Source: DAISKN01 sp964553925 (lineage in GTDB: Bacteria > Acidobacteriota > Vicinamibacteria > Marinacidobacterales > SMYC01). Taken from it: a stretch of DNA of 25,161 bases. Location: assembly GCA_964553925.1 (NCBI GenBank), contig CAZKNR010000195.1, positions 1 to 25,161 on the forward strand, in the 5' to 3' direction. Position 1 is the first letter of the stretch. Each line of letters starts with the position of its first letter. The position numbers and the translations under genes were made by a program. Shown here in pieces: positions 15,601-23,600 of the stretch. The notes under the pieces are model-generated. The model saw only the letters and a program-made list of their open reading frames with translations. It searched no databases and was not told the DNA's origin.

Positions 15601-17091
15601 TTGCGCCGGTTCGACCAGCGCGCGCTTCAGTCCTTCCCGGCTCAGAGCCGGAAGAGGCGTCAGCTCGAGGAAGACGGGCGCGAGCGGCTCCTGCTCCGCG
15701 CACCGGATGAGGAAATCGTCCCGCATCGAGAGCAGCACGTGTACGCCGCCCTCACGGGCGATACGACCCAGGAGCGCGGCGAAGCGAGACTGCACCTCCG
15801 GCGGGCTCAGCGTGAAGAGCTCCTCGAACTGATCCACCACCAGGAGCGCGTCGCCGTGGTCCTTGCGCCAGAGGCTCACGAGCTCGAATGCCGTCTCCGG
15901 ATCGTCGAAGCCCACGAGCTTTCGGAGCGCCTCGGGATCTCTCGACAGCTCCGGTGCGAGCGCTTGCCCCAGTCCTCGCAGAGGCGCCGAGCCCGGCGTC
16001 GACACAATCGCTCCCCACGCTTCGGGCCGCGACGCCACGACTCCGGCGCGCACGAACGAGGTCTTTCCCGCACCCGAGGGTCCGATCACCGCGAGCATGC
16101 GTTTTCCTTGAAGGCGCTTCCAGAGTGCTTCGACCTCAGCCTCCCGGCCGAAGAAGAACGCGGCGTCCCTTTCGGTGAAGGAAGAAAGCCCCGGGTACGG
16201 GCTCTGCTCTTCCACCTCCTCGAGCGCGGCCGATCCCGCCGGCGCCGAAAGCACCGTTTCGAGCGCCACTGCGAGATCGTGCGCGGAGGAGAAGCGATCC
16301 GCCTGCGACTTCTCGAGGCACCGCCGCACGATCCTCGCGAGAGGCGCCGGCACACCCCGTCCGAGCGACGACAGATCCGGCGGCGTCTCCTCGAGGACCG
16401 CGCTCAGAGTCGCGACGGTCGTGTCGCGCCGAAAGGGGTGTTTTCCCGCGAGCACCTCGTAGAGGACCACCCCGAAGGCGAAGATGTCGGAGAGAGGGTC
16501 CACCGGAAGACCCCTCACCTGCTCGGGCGACATGTAGCCGAGCGTGCCCAGGAGCTGCCCGGGGCGGGTCGGAACCGCCCCCGTCGTCTCTTCGCTATTC
16601 ACCTCCTTGCGGGAGGTGAGCCTGGCGAGGCCGAAGTCGAGGATCTTCACGCGCCCATCGGCCGAGACGAAGAGGTTCTCGGGCTTGAGGTCGCGGTGGA
16701 TGATCCCCTTCCCGTGCGCGGCCTCGAGACCGCGCGCGATCTGAACGGCGAAGGCGAGAATCTGCCGCTCGGTGGGAGAGCGGCGGAAGACGAGCTCCCG
16801 CAGCGTCTCGCCCTCGAGGAGCTCCGAGACCACATAGCGCGTCCCCTCGTGGGTCCCCACGTCATGGATGGTCAGGATATTGGGGTGGTTGAGGGCGGCG
16901 AGGGCGCGCGCCTCACGCTCGAACCGCTGGATCCGGTCGGGGTCACCCGCCACATCCTCGGGCAGGATTTTTATCGCGACATCCCGTCCGAGACGGGGGT
17001 CTCTGGCGCGGTACACGGCGCCCATGCCTCCGGTCCTCAGTAGGCCGAGGATCTCATAGGGCCCGAGACTTGTTCCGTCCGACAAGGGCAT
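12619..17091 (-). CDS. Ser/Thr kinase - STAND-type ATPase - WD40 propeller fusion
   Basis: 1490 aa from ATG 17091, with AGGTGG 7 nt upstream; the open frame to 17259 is not needed. Kinase domain at residues 12-275: TGGMGAVY loop (first loop Gly replaced by Arg19), Lys41, HRDLKPEN (132-139), DFG (152-154), SPE (188-190). The next part begins YPGLSSFTERDAAFFFGRE and has Walker A GPSGAGKTS (337-345) and Walker B LLVVDQFEEL (416-425), as in the nSTAND1 class of NTPases. The winged-helix-like end has VHESLLKAWPRLVRW. One membrane helix (about 730-751) precedes a WD40 domain of some 650 residues with many SPDGKWLAT-type blades. All catalytic motifs are present. Probably a membrane-spanning signal receptor whose propeller senses a ligand and whose NTPase oligomerises; defence or stress signalling is a guess. 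Confidence 0.9.
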   Translation of the reverse strand: MPLSDGTSLGPYEILGLLRTGGMGAVYRARDPRLGRDVAIKILPEDVAGDPDRIQRFEREARALAALNHPNILTIHDVGTHEGTRYVVSELLEGETLRELVFRRSPTERQILAFAVQIARGLEAAHGKGIIHRDLKPENLFVSADGRVKILDFGLARLTSRKEVNSEETTGAVPTRPGQLLGTLGYMSPEQVRGLPVDPLSDIFAFGVVLYEVLAGKHPFRRDTTVATLSAVLEETPPDLSSLGRGVPAPLARIVRRCLEKSQADRFSSAHDLAVALETVLSAPAGSAALEEVEEQSPYPGLSSFTERDAAFFFGREAEVEALWKRLQGKRMLAVIGPSGAGKTSFVRAGVVASRPEAWGAIVSTPGSAPLRGLGQALAPELSRDPEALRKLVGFDDPETAFELVSLWRKDHGDALLVVDQFEELFTLSPPEVQSRFAALLGRIAREGGVHVLLSMRDDFLIRCAEQEPLAPVFLELTPLPALSREGLKRALVEPAQKRGYRFEDEGLVEEMLSSVASARAALPLLAFAVSRVWERRDREKKVLTREAYEESGGVAGALAQHAEKTLEQIGSERQAVVREIFRNLVTSLGTRAVAEWEEVLSACPDRSTAEAALRELIDARLLTSYEVEGAEGQSGAHQVEIVHESLLKAWPRLVRWQAQDEEGAVLRDQLKQAAHLWEEKGRPPDLLWSGTAFDEFELWRERYPGSLTALEENFARSMEEKARKKKRFIRLIASAAFLLITAVAIAIGISRQQAVNARDRAEAARLLALAELKLQEDPTEALAFTIASLEEADTEEARVFAMKVLWEAPPAFELVADSEAVRAPAFSPDGKWLATAGHTTDALVWYEDGKGPIVLPGHETSPRGSNVAQWASEDLLVTGSGGMIGSRAHLWSLPEGKRVRTIDFGGPGSWQVGPRLLLAATLESGSTEKPDLGLLRSWALPEGEPVVLGRVDWRELGTSTSFFEPDGRSWLYAKDRDLFSRPLPVGSGPDRLFARLGAELEDFWLSMDWLALADRSGETHVWSYPTEGPAREVEIPKPDTASYGMRPDPSGRWLADNAGEDQGVRLWDVSAWQGARPLTLRRSASWYGAGGTYHPKGDWVVRSTHSFSRLTFWPLGKTYPTVVEGYTKVIRPLAFSPDGKWLATNWGDGRLRLWPLPGSGASEVRSLEVPEPEASDPVTSFAFDPMGRYLFVAANQDRVWVSPLDGSAPRKLEGFSEDTMLNAAAVSPSGRRGATAFWYGGGERTLRVWDLETSELRSFELPESQGIGSEESATGYERGIESLDFADESTLYTAGDGGLRRWNLETGSNEVVAATSPGYGTRGSLRAERGIAIMVETRWGQWKARSRVRLHDLRNGVSEELTKFGERPGAVALDSSGTVAATGSLDGTVRVGRLPDGEPHLLVGHRGRVDTIAISPDLRWVATTGEDNTLRLWPMPDFSKPPLHTLPHDELLAKLRSLTNLRVVRDPSSGAGWKVEIGPFPGWKHVPTW

Positions 17092-17122
17092 GAACGAACC
17101 ACCTGGGAATGAACTTCGTGGG

Positions 17123-17151
17123 ATTGTATTCGCGATGGAAACGCGGCTCAA
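17123..17151 (-). promoter_or_regulatory. Sigma70-like promoter of the kinase-STAND gene
   Basis: On the minus strand, TTGAGC (17151-17146), a 17-nt spacer and TACAAT (17128-17123), placed about 32 nt before the ATG at 17091. This is the best -35/-10 pair I found in the window. Confidence 0.5.
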
Positions 17152-17204
17152 ACGGATTCCAGAAACGCCGGTGAACCCGTCTGGCACGGGACCGGTGGAG
17201 TCTG

Positions 17205-17210
17205 TAGAAT
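17205..17210 (+). promoter_or_regulatory. Possible -10 element of the DUF5674 operon
   Basis: TAGAAT ending 8 nt before GTG 17219, with CTGGCA as a poor -35 match 18 nt upstream. It supports the GTG 17219 start and a leaderless or nearly leaderless message. Confidence 0.35.
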
Positions 17211-17218
17211 CGGCGCAG

Positions 17219-17593
17219 GTGACCGAGAAGCCAGGGATCCTCGTCCTTGCGGCGCGCATCGACGAGACGGAGCTTGCGCGGCTCGTGGACCTCTACTTTC
17301 AGGACATGGTGAAGTATGTCGTCGACGTCAGGCGAAGTATCGTCGCCGTTGGCGGTGAGCTCCACGCGGACGGAGAAAGTTTGCTCCTGGAGGCCGGCAG
17401 CCGGCAACAGGATCTGTGGGGCGCGAACTACTACCCCGGGCTCGGGCCGGAGCGCTGCATCGATTACACCGCGCTCATCAATATTCGCCCGTCGCAGGGA
17501 AACCTCAGCATGGAGATTCAGGACGCGCATACGAGGGATTTGATACGGAAGATCACTAACGACCTGATCGGAAACGGAGAAGCACTTCGATGA
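17219..17593 (+). CDS. DUF5674 family protein
   Basis: 124 aa from GTG 17219. The frame is open back to 17090, but that extension overlaps the kinase promoter and does not look like the family, so I use the GTG. The core YFQDMVKYVVDVRRSIVAVGG, ELHADGESLLLEAGSRQQDL, WGANYYPG and LINIRPSQGN matches, from memory, the DUF5674 signature of an HADGE.LLL..GS.Q.dlWG stretch and iNIRPsqgN. Function is unknown; it is a small soluble protein found in many bacteria and archaea, often close to toxin-antitoxin or other accessory genes. Its stop overlaps the start of the next gene (ATGA), so the two are translated together. An ATG at 17135 would give a 153-aa form and cannot be ruled out. Confidence 0.75.
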   Translation: MTEKPGILVLAARIDETELARLVDLYFQDMVKYVVDVRRSIVAVGGELHADGESLLLEAGSRQQDLWGANYYPGLGPERCIDYTALINIRPSQGNLSMEIQDAHTRDLIRKITNDLIGNGEALR

Positions 17594-17943
17594 CCCAGCA
17601 CGCGGGGCTTACCGAGGAAAGATGGGCAACGTTCACGCTCGATCAGCAGATCCTCATGATCGCCAACGAGATGAATCGCGCGTCGGCGCTGGTCGCCTTC
17701 GAGGATACGAGTCGAGCGCGAAACTGCTACGAGCGCGTGCTTCACCTGACAGACCTGACGGTCCGAACGCAGACCAGGAGCACACTTAGAGGCGAGCTCT
17801 TGCGCTGGAGAGATTTGGTCGCAGAGCTCTACCTATCCGAGGTGACTCGTCCCGACGAGCATCGACGGGCGTTTCGATGTCTCCTGCAGTTCACACCCGA
17901 GGTGTGGCGCCAAAGTCCCTTCCTGGCCGGCGCCGCGCGCTGA
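17590..17943 (+). CDS. Small conserved protein coupled to DUF5674, function unknown
   Basis: 117 aa, starting in the ATGA overlap with the DUF5674 gene. The sequence is all-helical: TLDQQILMIANEMNRASALV, a YERVLHLTDLTV segment, LLRWRDLVAELYL, and a C-terminal FTPEVWRQSPFL. From memory, similar proteins (LDEQILNIA.E..RA, YERALELLDLT, ELLR.R..LA.LY) are conserved and commonly follow DUF5674 genes. No catalytic motif, signal peptide or membrane segment is visible. The fixed pairing suggests the two proteins act together, but no activity can be named. An aspartoacylase-family gene begins 13 nt downstream and may belong to the same transcript. Confidence 0.75.
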   Translation: MTQHAGLTEERWATFTLDQQILMIANEMNRASALVAFEDTSRARNCYERVLHLTDLTVRTQTRSTLRGELLRWRDLVAELYLSEVTRPDEHRRAFRCLLQFTPEVWRQSPFLAGAAR

Positions 17944-17956
17944 CTCCCGGGGCATC

Positions 17957-18880
17957 ATGACGAAGCTGAAACGGATCCCCCTCGCCTCGATGGCGGACGG
18001 CGGCGAGATGGCGCTTTACCTCCACGAGATCCAGGGCCGGCAGGGGGACGGCCCGGCGGTCGGGATTTGCGCCGGAATCCATGGAAACGAGAGGACGGGA
18101 ACCGAGATCGTTCTCGAGATCGCGCGGCGCTACGCCGACGGGCGCTTTCGGGGACGACTGGTCCTCCTTCCCGTCGCCGATCCTCCCGCCTTCGCCGCCA
18201 ACCGGCGACATGCGCCCGTCGACGATTTGAACCTGAACCGCCTCTTCCCCGGTGATGGGCGCGGCTGGTTCTCGGACCATCTCGCCGGAGTCATCACCTC
18301 GGAGTTCCTCGATCGCGTCGACGTTCTCCTCGATCTTCACTCCGGGGGCGATCGGCCGACCGTCGACTACATCTATATCCGCAACGCCGAGGAGCTCTCA
18401 CGCGCTTTCGGCTCGCGGGTTCTCTACCGCCAGATCGAGGGGAAGGAAGGCACGATTTTCTTGGGCACCTCGGTCGGGGTCGCCGAGAAACGAGGAATCC
18501 CCGCGGTCACGGTCGAGCTAGGCGGGGGGCTCATCGACCAGAGGCCCTACGTCGCGCGCGGGGTTCGAGGGATCGCGAACATCCTGGCGAAGCTCGAGAT
18601 GACCGACGAGGCGGAGGAAGAGCCGCCGGAACAGCTCGTGGTGGCCTCGATCGTCACCCTCCGCCCGAGGATGGGAGGTTTTCTCGAGACCGAGGCTCCC
18701 CCGCTGGGCGACACCATCGAAGAAGGCGCTGTCCTCGGCCGGGTGGTGAGCCCTTATACCTTCGAGGAGCTCGAGGTGATCCGGAATCCAGTTCCGCACG
18801 GAATCATGATCCTTTCGCACCTGACGAGAAACGTCGTCGAGCCAGGAGATTATGGCTACATGGTGGGCGAGACGAGTTGA
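17957..18880 (+). CDS. Succinylglutamate desuccinylase/aspartoacylase-family zinc hydrolase
   Basis: 307 aa. The zinc ligands of the M14-like AstE/AspA fold are present: His42 and Glu45 in GIHGNERTG, and His128 in LDLHSGG. NLNRLFPG (92-99) provides the substrate-binding Arg, and Glu187 in VTVELGGG is in the place of the catalytic base. The C-terminal part (about 215-307) is the beta-rich, biotinyl-like extension seen in longer members (GDTIEEGAVLGRVVSPYTFEE). Members cleave N-acyl amino acids or related amides, or carboxypeptidase-like substrates; which one applies here cannot be read. Cytoplasmic, with no signal peptide. The ATG lies 13 nt after the small DUF5674 partner gene with GGGG 5 nt upstream. 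Length is normal. Confidence 0.85.
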   Translation: MTKLKRIPLASMADGGEMALYLHEIQGRQGDGPAVGICAGIHGNERTGTEIVLEIARRYADGRFRGRLVLLPVADPPAFAANRRHAPVDDLNLNRLFPGDGRGWFSDHLAGVITSEFLDRVDVLLDLHSGGDRPTVDYIYIRNAEELSRAFGSRVLYRQIEGKEGTIFLGTSVGVAEKRGIPAVTVELGGGLIDQRPYVARGVRGIANILAKLEMTDEAEEEPPEQLVVASIVTLRPRMGGFLETEAPPLGDTIEEGAVLGRVVSPYTFEELEVIRNPVPHGIMILSHLTRNVVEPGDYGYMVGETS

Positions 18881-18892
18881 CTGGCGCATCGG

Positions 18893-18916
18893 CTTGACGT
18901 ATCTTGAATCGTCAAG
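18893..18916 (+). promoter_or_regulatory. Palindromic operator before the CopG-Doc pair
   Basis: Perfect 7-bp inverted repeat CTTGACG (18893-18899) and CGTCAAG (18910-18916) with a 10-nt spacer, ending exactly at the base before the ATG of the antitoxin. The spacer contains TTGAAT, a possible -10 element 7 nt before the start. Position and symmetry fit autoregulation by a ribbon-helix-helix antitoxin. Confidence 0.6.
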
Positions 18917-19129
18917 ATGCCTTCAATAAAGATCAGCTCCAAGGTCGATGCGGCGCTCTGGGAAGAAATGAAGGAACTTGCCGACCAGTCTCACCAAAGC
19001 ATATCGGGCCTGCTCACGGATGCGATTCGAGACTTTCTCCGCAGGAAGCGAGTGCGGCCGGAGGTCCTGAAGCATCTCGAGTCCTCGATCGCCGAGAACG
19101 AGGAACTGGGCCGACTCCTTGCCCAGTGA
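18917..19129 (+). CDS. CopG/ribbon-helix-helix antitoxin
   Basis: 70 aa. A short basic strand (PSIKISSKVDAALWEEM) followed by two helices (KELADQSHQSISGLLTDAI and RDFLRRKRV) is the ribbon-helix-helix DNA-binding fold, occupying roughly residues 1-47. The acidic C-terminal helix (LESSIAENEELGRLLAQ) would contact the toxin. The gene ends 11 nt inside the Doc toxin gene, as in most toxin-antitoxin operons. It should neutralise Doc and repress its own promoter through the inverted repeat located directly before the ATG. Doc is usually paired with Phd; pairing with a CopG-like partner is known in some bacteria but less common. The message is probably leaderless or has a very short leader, since the operator abuts the start codon. 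Confidence 0.85.
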   Translation: MPSIKISSKVDAALWEEMKELADQSHQSISGLLTDAIRDFLRRKRVRPEVLKHLESSIAENEELGRLLAQ

Positions 19130-19508
19130 AACCGTTTCATTCCTCACCGTCGATGAAGTCCTCGCAATTCACGAGGGACTGATTCAGGCATTCGGAGGGC
19201 CGCCAGGAGTTCGGGATTTGGGGCTTCTGGAGAGCGCACTCTTTCGGCCGCAAACCGGCTATTACGAGGACCTCGCGGCGATGGCTGCCGCCCTTTTCGA
19301 ATCCCTCCTCATGAACCACCCGTTCATCGACGGAAACAAGCGTGTTGCATTCTTCGCGACCGACGTGTTCCTCCGATTGAATGGCTGGCGAATGAAGGTC
19401 GACCCCAAGGAAGCGCACGCCGCTCTCATCGGACTCTTGGAGCAAGGAGTTTGCGACTTCGACCACCTGCTACCGTGGATCCGGCGATCCCTCACCGAGC
19501 TCGGGTGA
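19119..19508 (+). CDS. doc: Doc-type (death-on-curing, Fic fold) toxin
   Basis: 129 aa from TTG 19119, overlapping the antitoxin by 11 nt. The Fic/Doc active motif HPFIDGNKR lies at residues 67-75, with the catalytic His67 and the nucleotide-binding GNKR. The family opening LTVDEVLAIHEGLIQAFGG and the LGLLESALFRPQTGYYEDL region also match Doc. Doc proteins are compact Fic proteins; P1 Doc phosphorylates EF-Tu and blocks translation, while other Fic proteins AMPylate targets. The GNKR here resembles the common Fic motif more than P1 Doc's ANKR, so the chemistry is open. All key residues are intact, so the toxin is probably active. Its last 17 nt overlap the convergent hydrolase gene. Confidence 0.9.
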   Translation: MPSETVSFLTVDEVLAIHEGLIQAFGGPPGVRDLGLLESALFRPQTGYYEDLAAMAAALFESLLMNHPFIDGNKRVAFFATDVFLRLNGWRMKVDPKEAHAALIGLLEQGVCDFDHLLPWIRRSLTELG

Positions 19509-20118
19509 AGGCCCCAGTTTCCAGGAACCTCTGGCATAACTCCGCGGTGTCCGACGCCATCATGATGAGCGTGTGGGTGTGGTGGAGGACGATGAAGTCC
19601 GACATTCCCTCGAGCTTCGCGCCCTCGACCGAGACCACGCCGTCGTTGGGCTCGTCGAAGCTGATATGGTGCCCGCGGTCGCCGGCGATGACCCCGAACT
19701 CGACGGGCGGAACGGGAAGCGTGCGGTAGAACTCGGCGTCGGCGACCTTCTGGCCGGAGTCTCCCGTCCAGAAGCGAAAGAGCCGATTCTCTCGAAGATT
19801 CGAGGCGAGCTTGGCGGGGCGGTTCGGCGGAGCAAGCATCACGATGCGGCCGAGCCCCGGGCGAAAGCCCTCGCGAAAGCCGTTGCGCACGATGACGTTT
19901 CCCAGAGAGTGGCCGATGAAGTGATAGACCGGACCTCGGACCCTCTCCTCGACGAAGCTCCGGAGCGCGCGCGAAAGCTCGTCGAGCGTCGGCCGCCTCG
20001 GGTGATAGCCGAAAAGATGCGCGTCGTAGCCGCGACGCTTCAAGCGATGACCGAGAAGGGCCATCGAGAGCCACGTGCGCCCCATCCCGTGAAGGAGAAC
20101 GACGGCTTCGCGCTTCAC
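19492..20118 (-). CDS. Alpha/beta hydrolase (lipase-like)
   Basis: 208 aa from GTG 20118, which overlaps the stop of the macro-domain gene as GTGA; a longer open frame upstream is only the shadow of that gene. The oxyanion region is VVLLHGMGRT near residue 10, the nucleophile elbow is GHSLGN with Ser71, and Asp159 (PNDGVVS) and His180 or His182 (LHHTHT) complete a plausible triad. Members are esterases or lipases acting on acyl esters; some resemble PGAP1-like or LipA-type lipases. No signal peptide is seen, so it is probably cytoplasmic. It is the last gene of a four-gene coupled operon. The end is antiparallel to the Doc toxin gene, with a 17-nt overlap. Confidence 0.8.
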   Translation of the reverse strand: MKREAVVLLHGMGRTWLSMALLGHRLKRRGYDAHLFGYHPRRPTLDELSRALRSFVEERVRGPVYHFIGHSLGNVIVRNGFREGFRPGLGRIVMLAPPNRPAKLASNLRENRLFRFWTGDSGQKVADAEFYRTLPVPPVEFGVIAGDRGHHISFDEPNDGVVSVEGAKLEGMSDFIVLHHTHTLIMMASDTAELCQRFLETGAFTRAR

Positions 20119-20651
20119 GAGGGAAACCCGAGCTCCCGCCGCGCGACGTGAAGGTAGAGGAGCCGGTCCGACTCCGAGAAGCAGCAGAAGATCACGAGGT
20201 CGGGAACCGCGCTCCTCTCGAGAAACGTTCTCACCGTCGATTGCGCCACGGCGGCCGCGAGCTCGATGGGGTAGCCGAAGGCGCCGGTCGAGATCGAAGG
20301 AAAAGCGATGGAAGCGAGGCCGTGGTCTCGAGCGAGACCGAGGCTCCTCTCGTAGCAGCTCGCGAGAAGCTCCGGCTCGCGCCGATCGCCACCGTGCCAT
20401 ACCGGCCCGACCGTATGAATCACGTGCTTCGCCTCGAGCCGATAGCCCCTCGTGATCTTGGCCTCTCCGGTCGAGGCCCCGCCGAGCGTCCGGCACTCGG
20501 CGAGAAGCTCGGGGCCGGCGGTGCGGTGGATGGCGCCGTCGACTCCCCCGCCTCCGAGAAGCGCCGGGTTCGCGGCGTTGACGATCGCGTCCACATCGAG
20601 CTCCGTGATGTCGCCGCGCACGATGCGCACCCGCGACGGGTCGAGAGACAT
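20115..20651 (-). CDS. Macro-domain protein (O-acetyl-ADP-ribose deacetylase type)
   Basis: 178 aa from ATG 20651, 4 nt after the stop of the amidohydrolase gene and with a GAGGAG ribosome site formed by that gene's last codons. The MacroD-type motifs are complete: GDITELDVDAIVNAAN (13-28), GGGGVDGAIH (33-42), the TGEAKITRGY and HVIHTVGPVW segments, and SISTGAFGYP (119-128). Such enzymes bind ADP-ribose and remove O-acetyl or mono-ADP-ribose groups from Glu/Asp side chains. No ADP-ribosyltransferase is visible nearby. It overlaps the hydrolase gene by GTGA. A longer open frame to 20768 is a shadow of the amidohydrolase. The operon position is unusual and suggests it may process a metabolite rather than a protein, but that is inference. 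Confidence 0.9.
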   Translation of the reverse strand: MSLDPSRVRIVRGDITELDVDAIVNAANPALLGGGGVDGAIHRTAGPELLAECRTLGGASTGEAKITRGYRLEAKHVIHTVGPVWHGGDRREPELLASCYERSLGLARDHGLASIAFPSISTGAFGYPIELAAAVAQSTVRTFLERSAVPDLVIFCCFSESDRLLYLHVARRELGFPS

Positions 20652-20655
20652 CGGA

Positions 20656-23600
20656 TTACTCCTCTTTGATGGGTCGATCGTCGGTCTCGTAGATCCCTTC
20701 GAGGAGCCAGGGGTACGCGCCGTACGGCTTCGCCTGGGGCCAGACTTCATCGAGAGTAGCCCCGTCATAGAGAACGCCGTCCTTCATCACGTACACGATG
20801 TCCTTCGTGTTCCGGATGTCGTCGAGAGGGTTCTTTTCGAGAACCACGAGATCGCCGATCTTGCCGGGTACGATCGACCCGAGCTCGTCGCTGAGGCCCA
20901 GGAAGTGCGCGCCGCCGAGGCTCGCGACTTCGAGAGCCCCCATCGGCCCGAGGGCGGAGGCCGCCATCCAGACCTCCCAGTGGGAGCCGAGACCGTGATG
21001 CTGTCCGTGCGAGCCGATGGCCCCGTGACCGCCCTCGGCGATGATGTCCGCGAGCCCCTGAGCGATGAGAGGGTAGCTGTAATCCGTCAGAGGCCGCTGT
21101 GGCCGGCGACGGGTGTGCGGAACGAGCATGCGCCAGGGAAGAAACCTCTGCTGCTTGGGATCCTTCCAGATCTCGCTCTCCTGCCAGAAATACTCCTCGT
21201 TCCACGCCGCGGGACCGCCGACGACGAAAGTCGCGGAATAGACGGCGTTCGCCCGCCCGAAAAACTTGGCGACGTCGGAGTAGATCGGGGTGTAGCTCAA
21301 GGGATGCTCCCAGCCCGTCTGTCCGTCCATCATCAGGCTCAGGTTGTACTCGAGGTCGCCGCCTTCCCCCGTAACCTTCAAGCCGCGCTTCCGCGCCGCG
21401 TCCGCGATCCACTGTCTCTGGTCGCGCCGCGGCTGCTGGTAAGACTTGATGCTCGGAGCACCCCAGGAGGCGAGCCGCGAGACGTTCTGCTCCGCCACCT
21501 CGTAGCTCGAGATCTCGTTCTGACGCGGGCCGTCGCCGGAGTACAGGGGATCGCCTGTCGAGAACGTGCGCGGCCCCGCCATCTCTCCCGCCTCGATGAG
21601 CTCGGCGGCGGTAAAGACGTTCTGGGACCACATGGAGTTGTCGAGCGTAGTGGTGACGCCGTAGGCGAGGTATACCGCCGATTCCCAGTTGTGGCGGGGA
21701 AGAACACCCGTGTGATCGCGATGGTGGTGCGCGTGCATGTCGATGAGCCCGGGAATGATGGTCTTCCCATCGACTTCGACGACGCGGTCCACGGAAGCCG
21801 TCGAGCAATCGGCGCCGGCGCAGCGGATCCATCCATCCTCGACGACCACCGTGCCGCGCTCGATCACCCGGCGGGAGTCGAGGGTCACGATCCGTGCCCC
21901 CGTGAGCGCGATGGTTCCCCGCGCGCGAACCCGAGGAAGCTCGAGCGAGATCTCGGTCGTCGACGTCGTCTTCGAGCCGACGTCGTATGCGAAGTGGCGG
22001 TTTCCGCTTCCGAAATCGAGAACGGTCGCATTCCTCCATCGGGGGAAGAGACCGCCCTCGAAGCTGAGCTGAGTTACCGGCAGCTTCGGCTTCTTGCGGT
22101 CGATGTGGGGAGGCTCCTTCCCGGCGCCCGCGAATGGAAGGGGGGTCAGGTAGACGTTGTCTCCCTCGGAGAACGCCACCCACTTGCCGTCGGGGGACGG
22201 CACCGATTCATCGGCGTAGGGGAACGTCATGTGGACTCTCTTATCCGATCCGTCGAGCTTCACCGAGAGAAGCGCGGTTTGCTCCAGGGTCTCCCCGTCT
22301 TTCTTGATCCCGCTCTGCTCGGGATAGAACACCCGGCCTTCGGGTCCGAACGAGGGAGCCACGATCTGGCGGCGCGGCATGAGAGGCCGTCCTTCGTTGA
22401 ACGGTCGCTTGGTTTTCACGATGAGCTCGGCCTCGCCACCGGTGGCGGGAATTCGCACCAGGTCGTACCAGAGGTTGTTCGACCAGGAGCGGCCGCGCTG
22501 AGTCGCGCCGGAGCCGCGCGCGAGGACAATCTGAGTGCCGTCCGGCGACCACGCCGGATGAAGGTACTCTCCCGGCTCGCGACTGAGCTTCTCGGGAAAT
22601 CCTCCGGACGGAAAAATCCTCCACAGATCACCGGCGGTGTCGTCCCAGCTGGTGAAGGCGACCCACTTCCCATCGGGTGAGAAGGCCGGGGACAGCTCGA
22701 AGCTCGCGAAGGAATCGGCCGTGAGCCTCCGTGGCATTCCTGCAGGGAGGTCCTGGATCCAGATCTTCCCCGCGGCTACGAACGCGAGCATTCTCCCGTC
22801 AGGCGATACCGCGGGCCAGCGGGTGAAGCGCACGGGGAACGTCTGGCTCTTCACACTGATCTTTCCGTAGGCCATCTCGGAGACCGGGCGGCGCACGCGC
22901 GCGGTGAACGGAATCCTCGTGGTCGCGCCCGTCGCCACGTCGAGCCTCTCGAGACGTCCGCCGCGAGAGAGGAAAATCTCCTTCCCATCGCGCGAGAAGG
23001 CGTATCCAGGGAGGACCCGCAGAGTTTTCATACCCTCGGCGGCGTCCATCTCGATCGGATCCAGTAGGATTCGCTCGCCGCCGGTGCGGAGATCGCGAAA
23101 CCAGAGGGCGTTTCGCGGTCCGAAGCGGTGCCCTTTGTACGAGAGGGTTCCCCCGGGAATGCGGCGGGCGAAGGCGAGAAAGCGGCCGTCGGGAGACGCC
23201 TCGGGAGCGACGGCGCCGCCGCTCGAGCCCTGGTACTGCTGCTGCACGACTCCCGCCGTGACCTCGATCGTCTCTCCCGTCTCTCGATCCAGACGGTTCA
23301 GCTGAAAGCCCCCGCGGATGAGGTCGACTTCTTCTCCGCCGGAAGCGGTGGAGTAGTGGTAATAGAGGTAGCGACCGTCAGGAGAGAGCGACGGCCCGCC
23401 CGCGCGCCGCACGTCCTTGCCCACGAGCTCGATGCCCTCGCCTCCATCCCGGTGGTACATCCAGATACCCGCGGTCCGCGGTTGCCCCAGGGTCTGTCGC
23501 GAGACCACGACGTACTCTCCGTCCGGTGTCCAGACCGGCTCGACCACCCGGGTCATCAGGTCCTGGAATACCGGACGGGGGTTACTCCCGTCGGAGTCCA

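Noticed and set aside
14422..17043. Several plus-strand ORFs (up to 480 aa) opposite the large kinase
   Set aside because: Arg- and Glu-rich shadow products; the minus strand encodes the complete kinase-STAND-WD40 protein.
20452..22680. Plus-strand ORF of 742 aa opposite the amidohydrolase
   Set aside because: Long only because of high GC; the product has no domain and lies fully over an excellent amidohydrolase and macro-domain gene.
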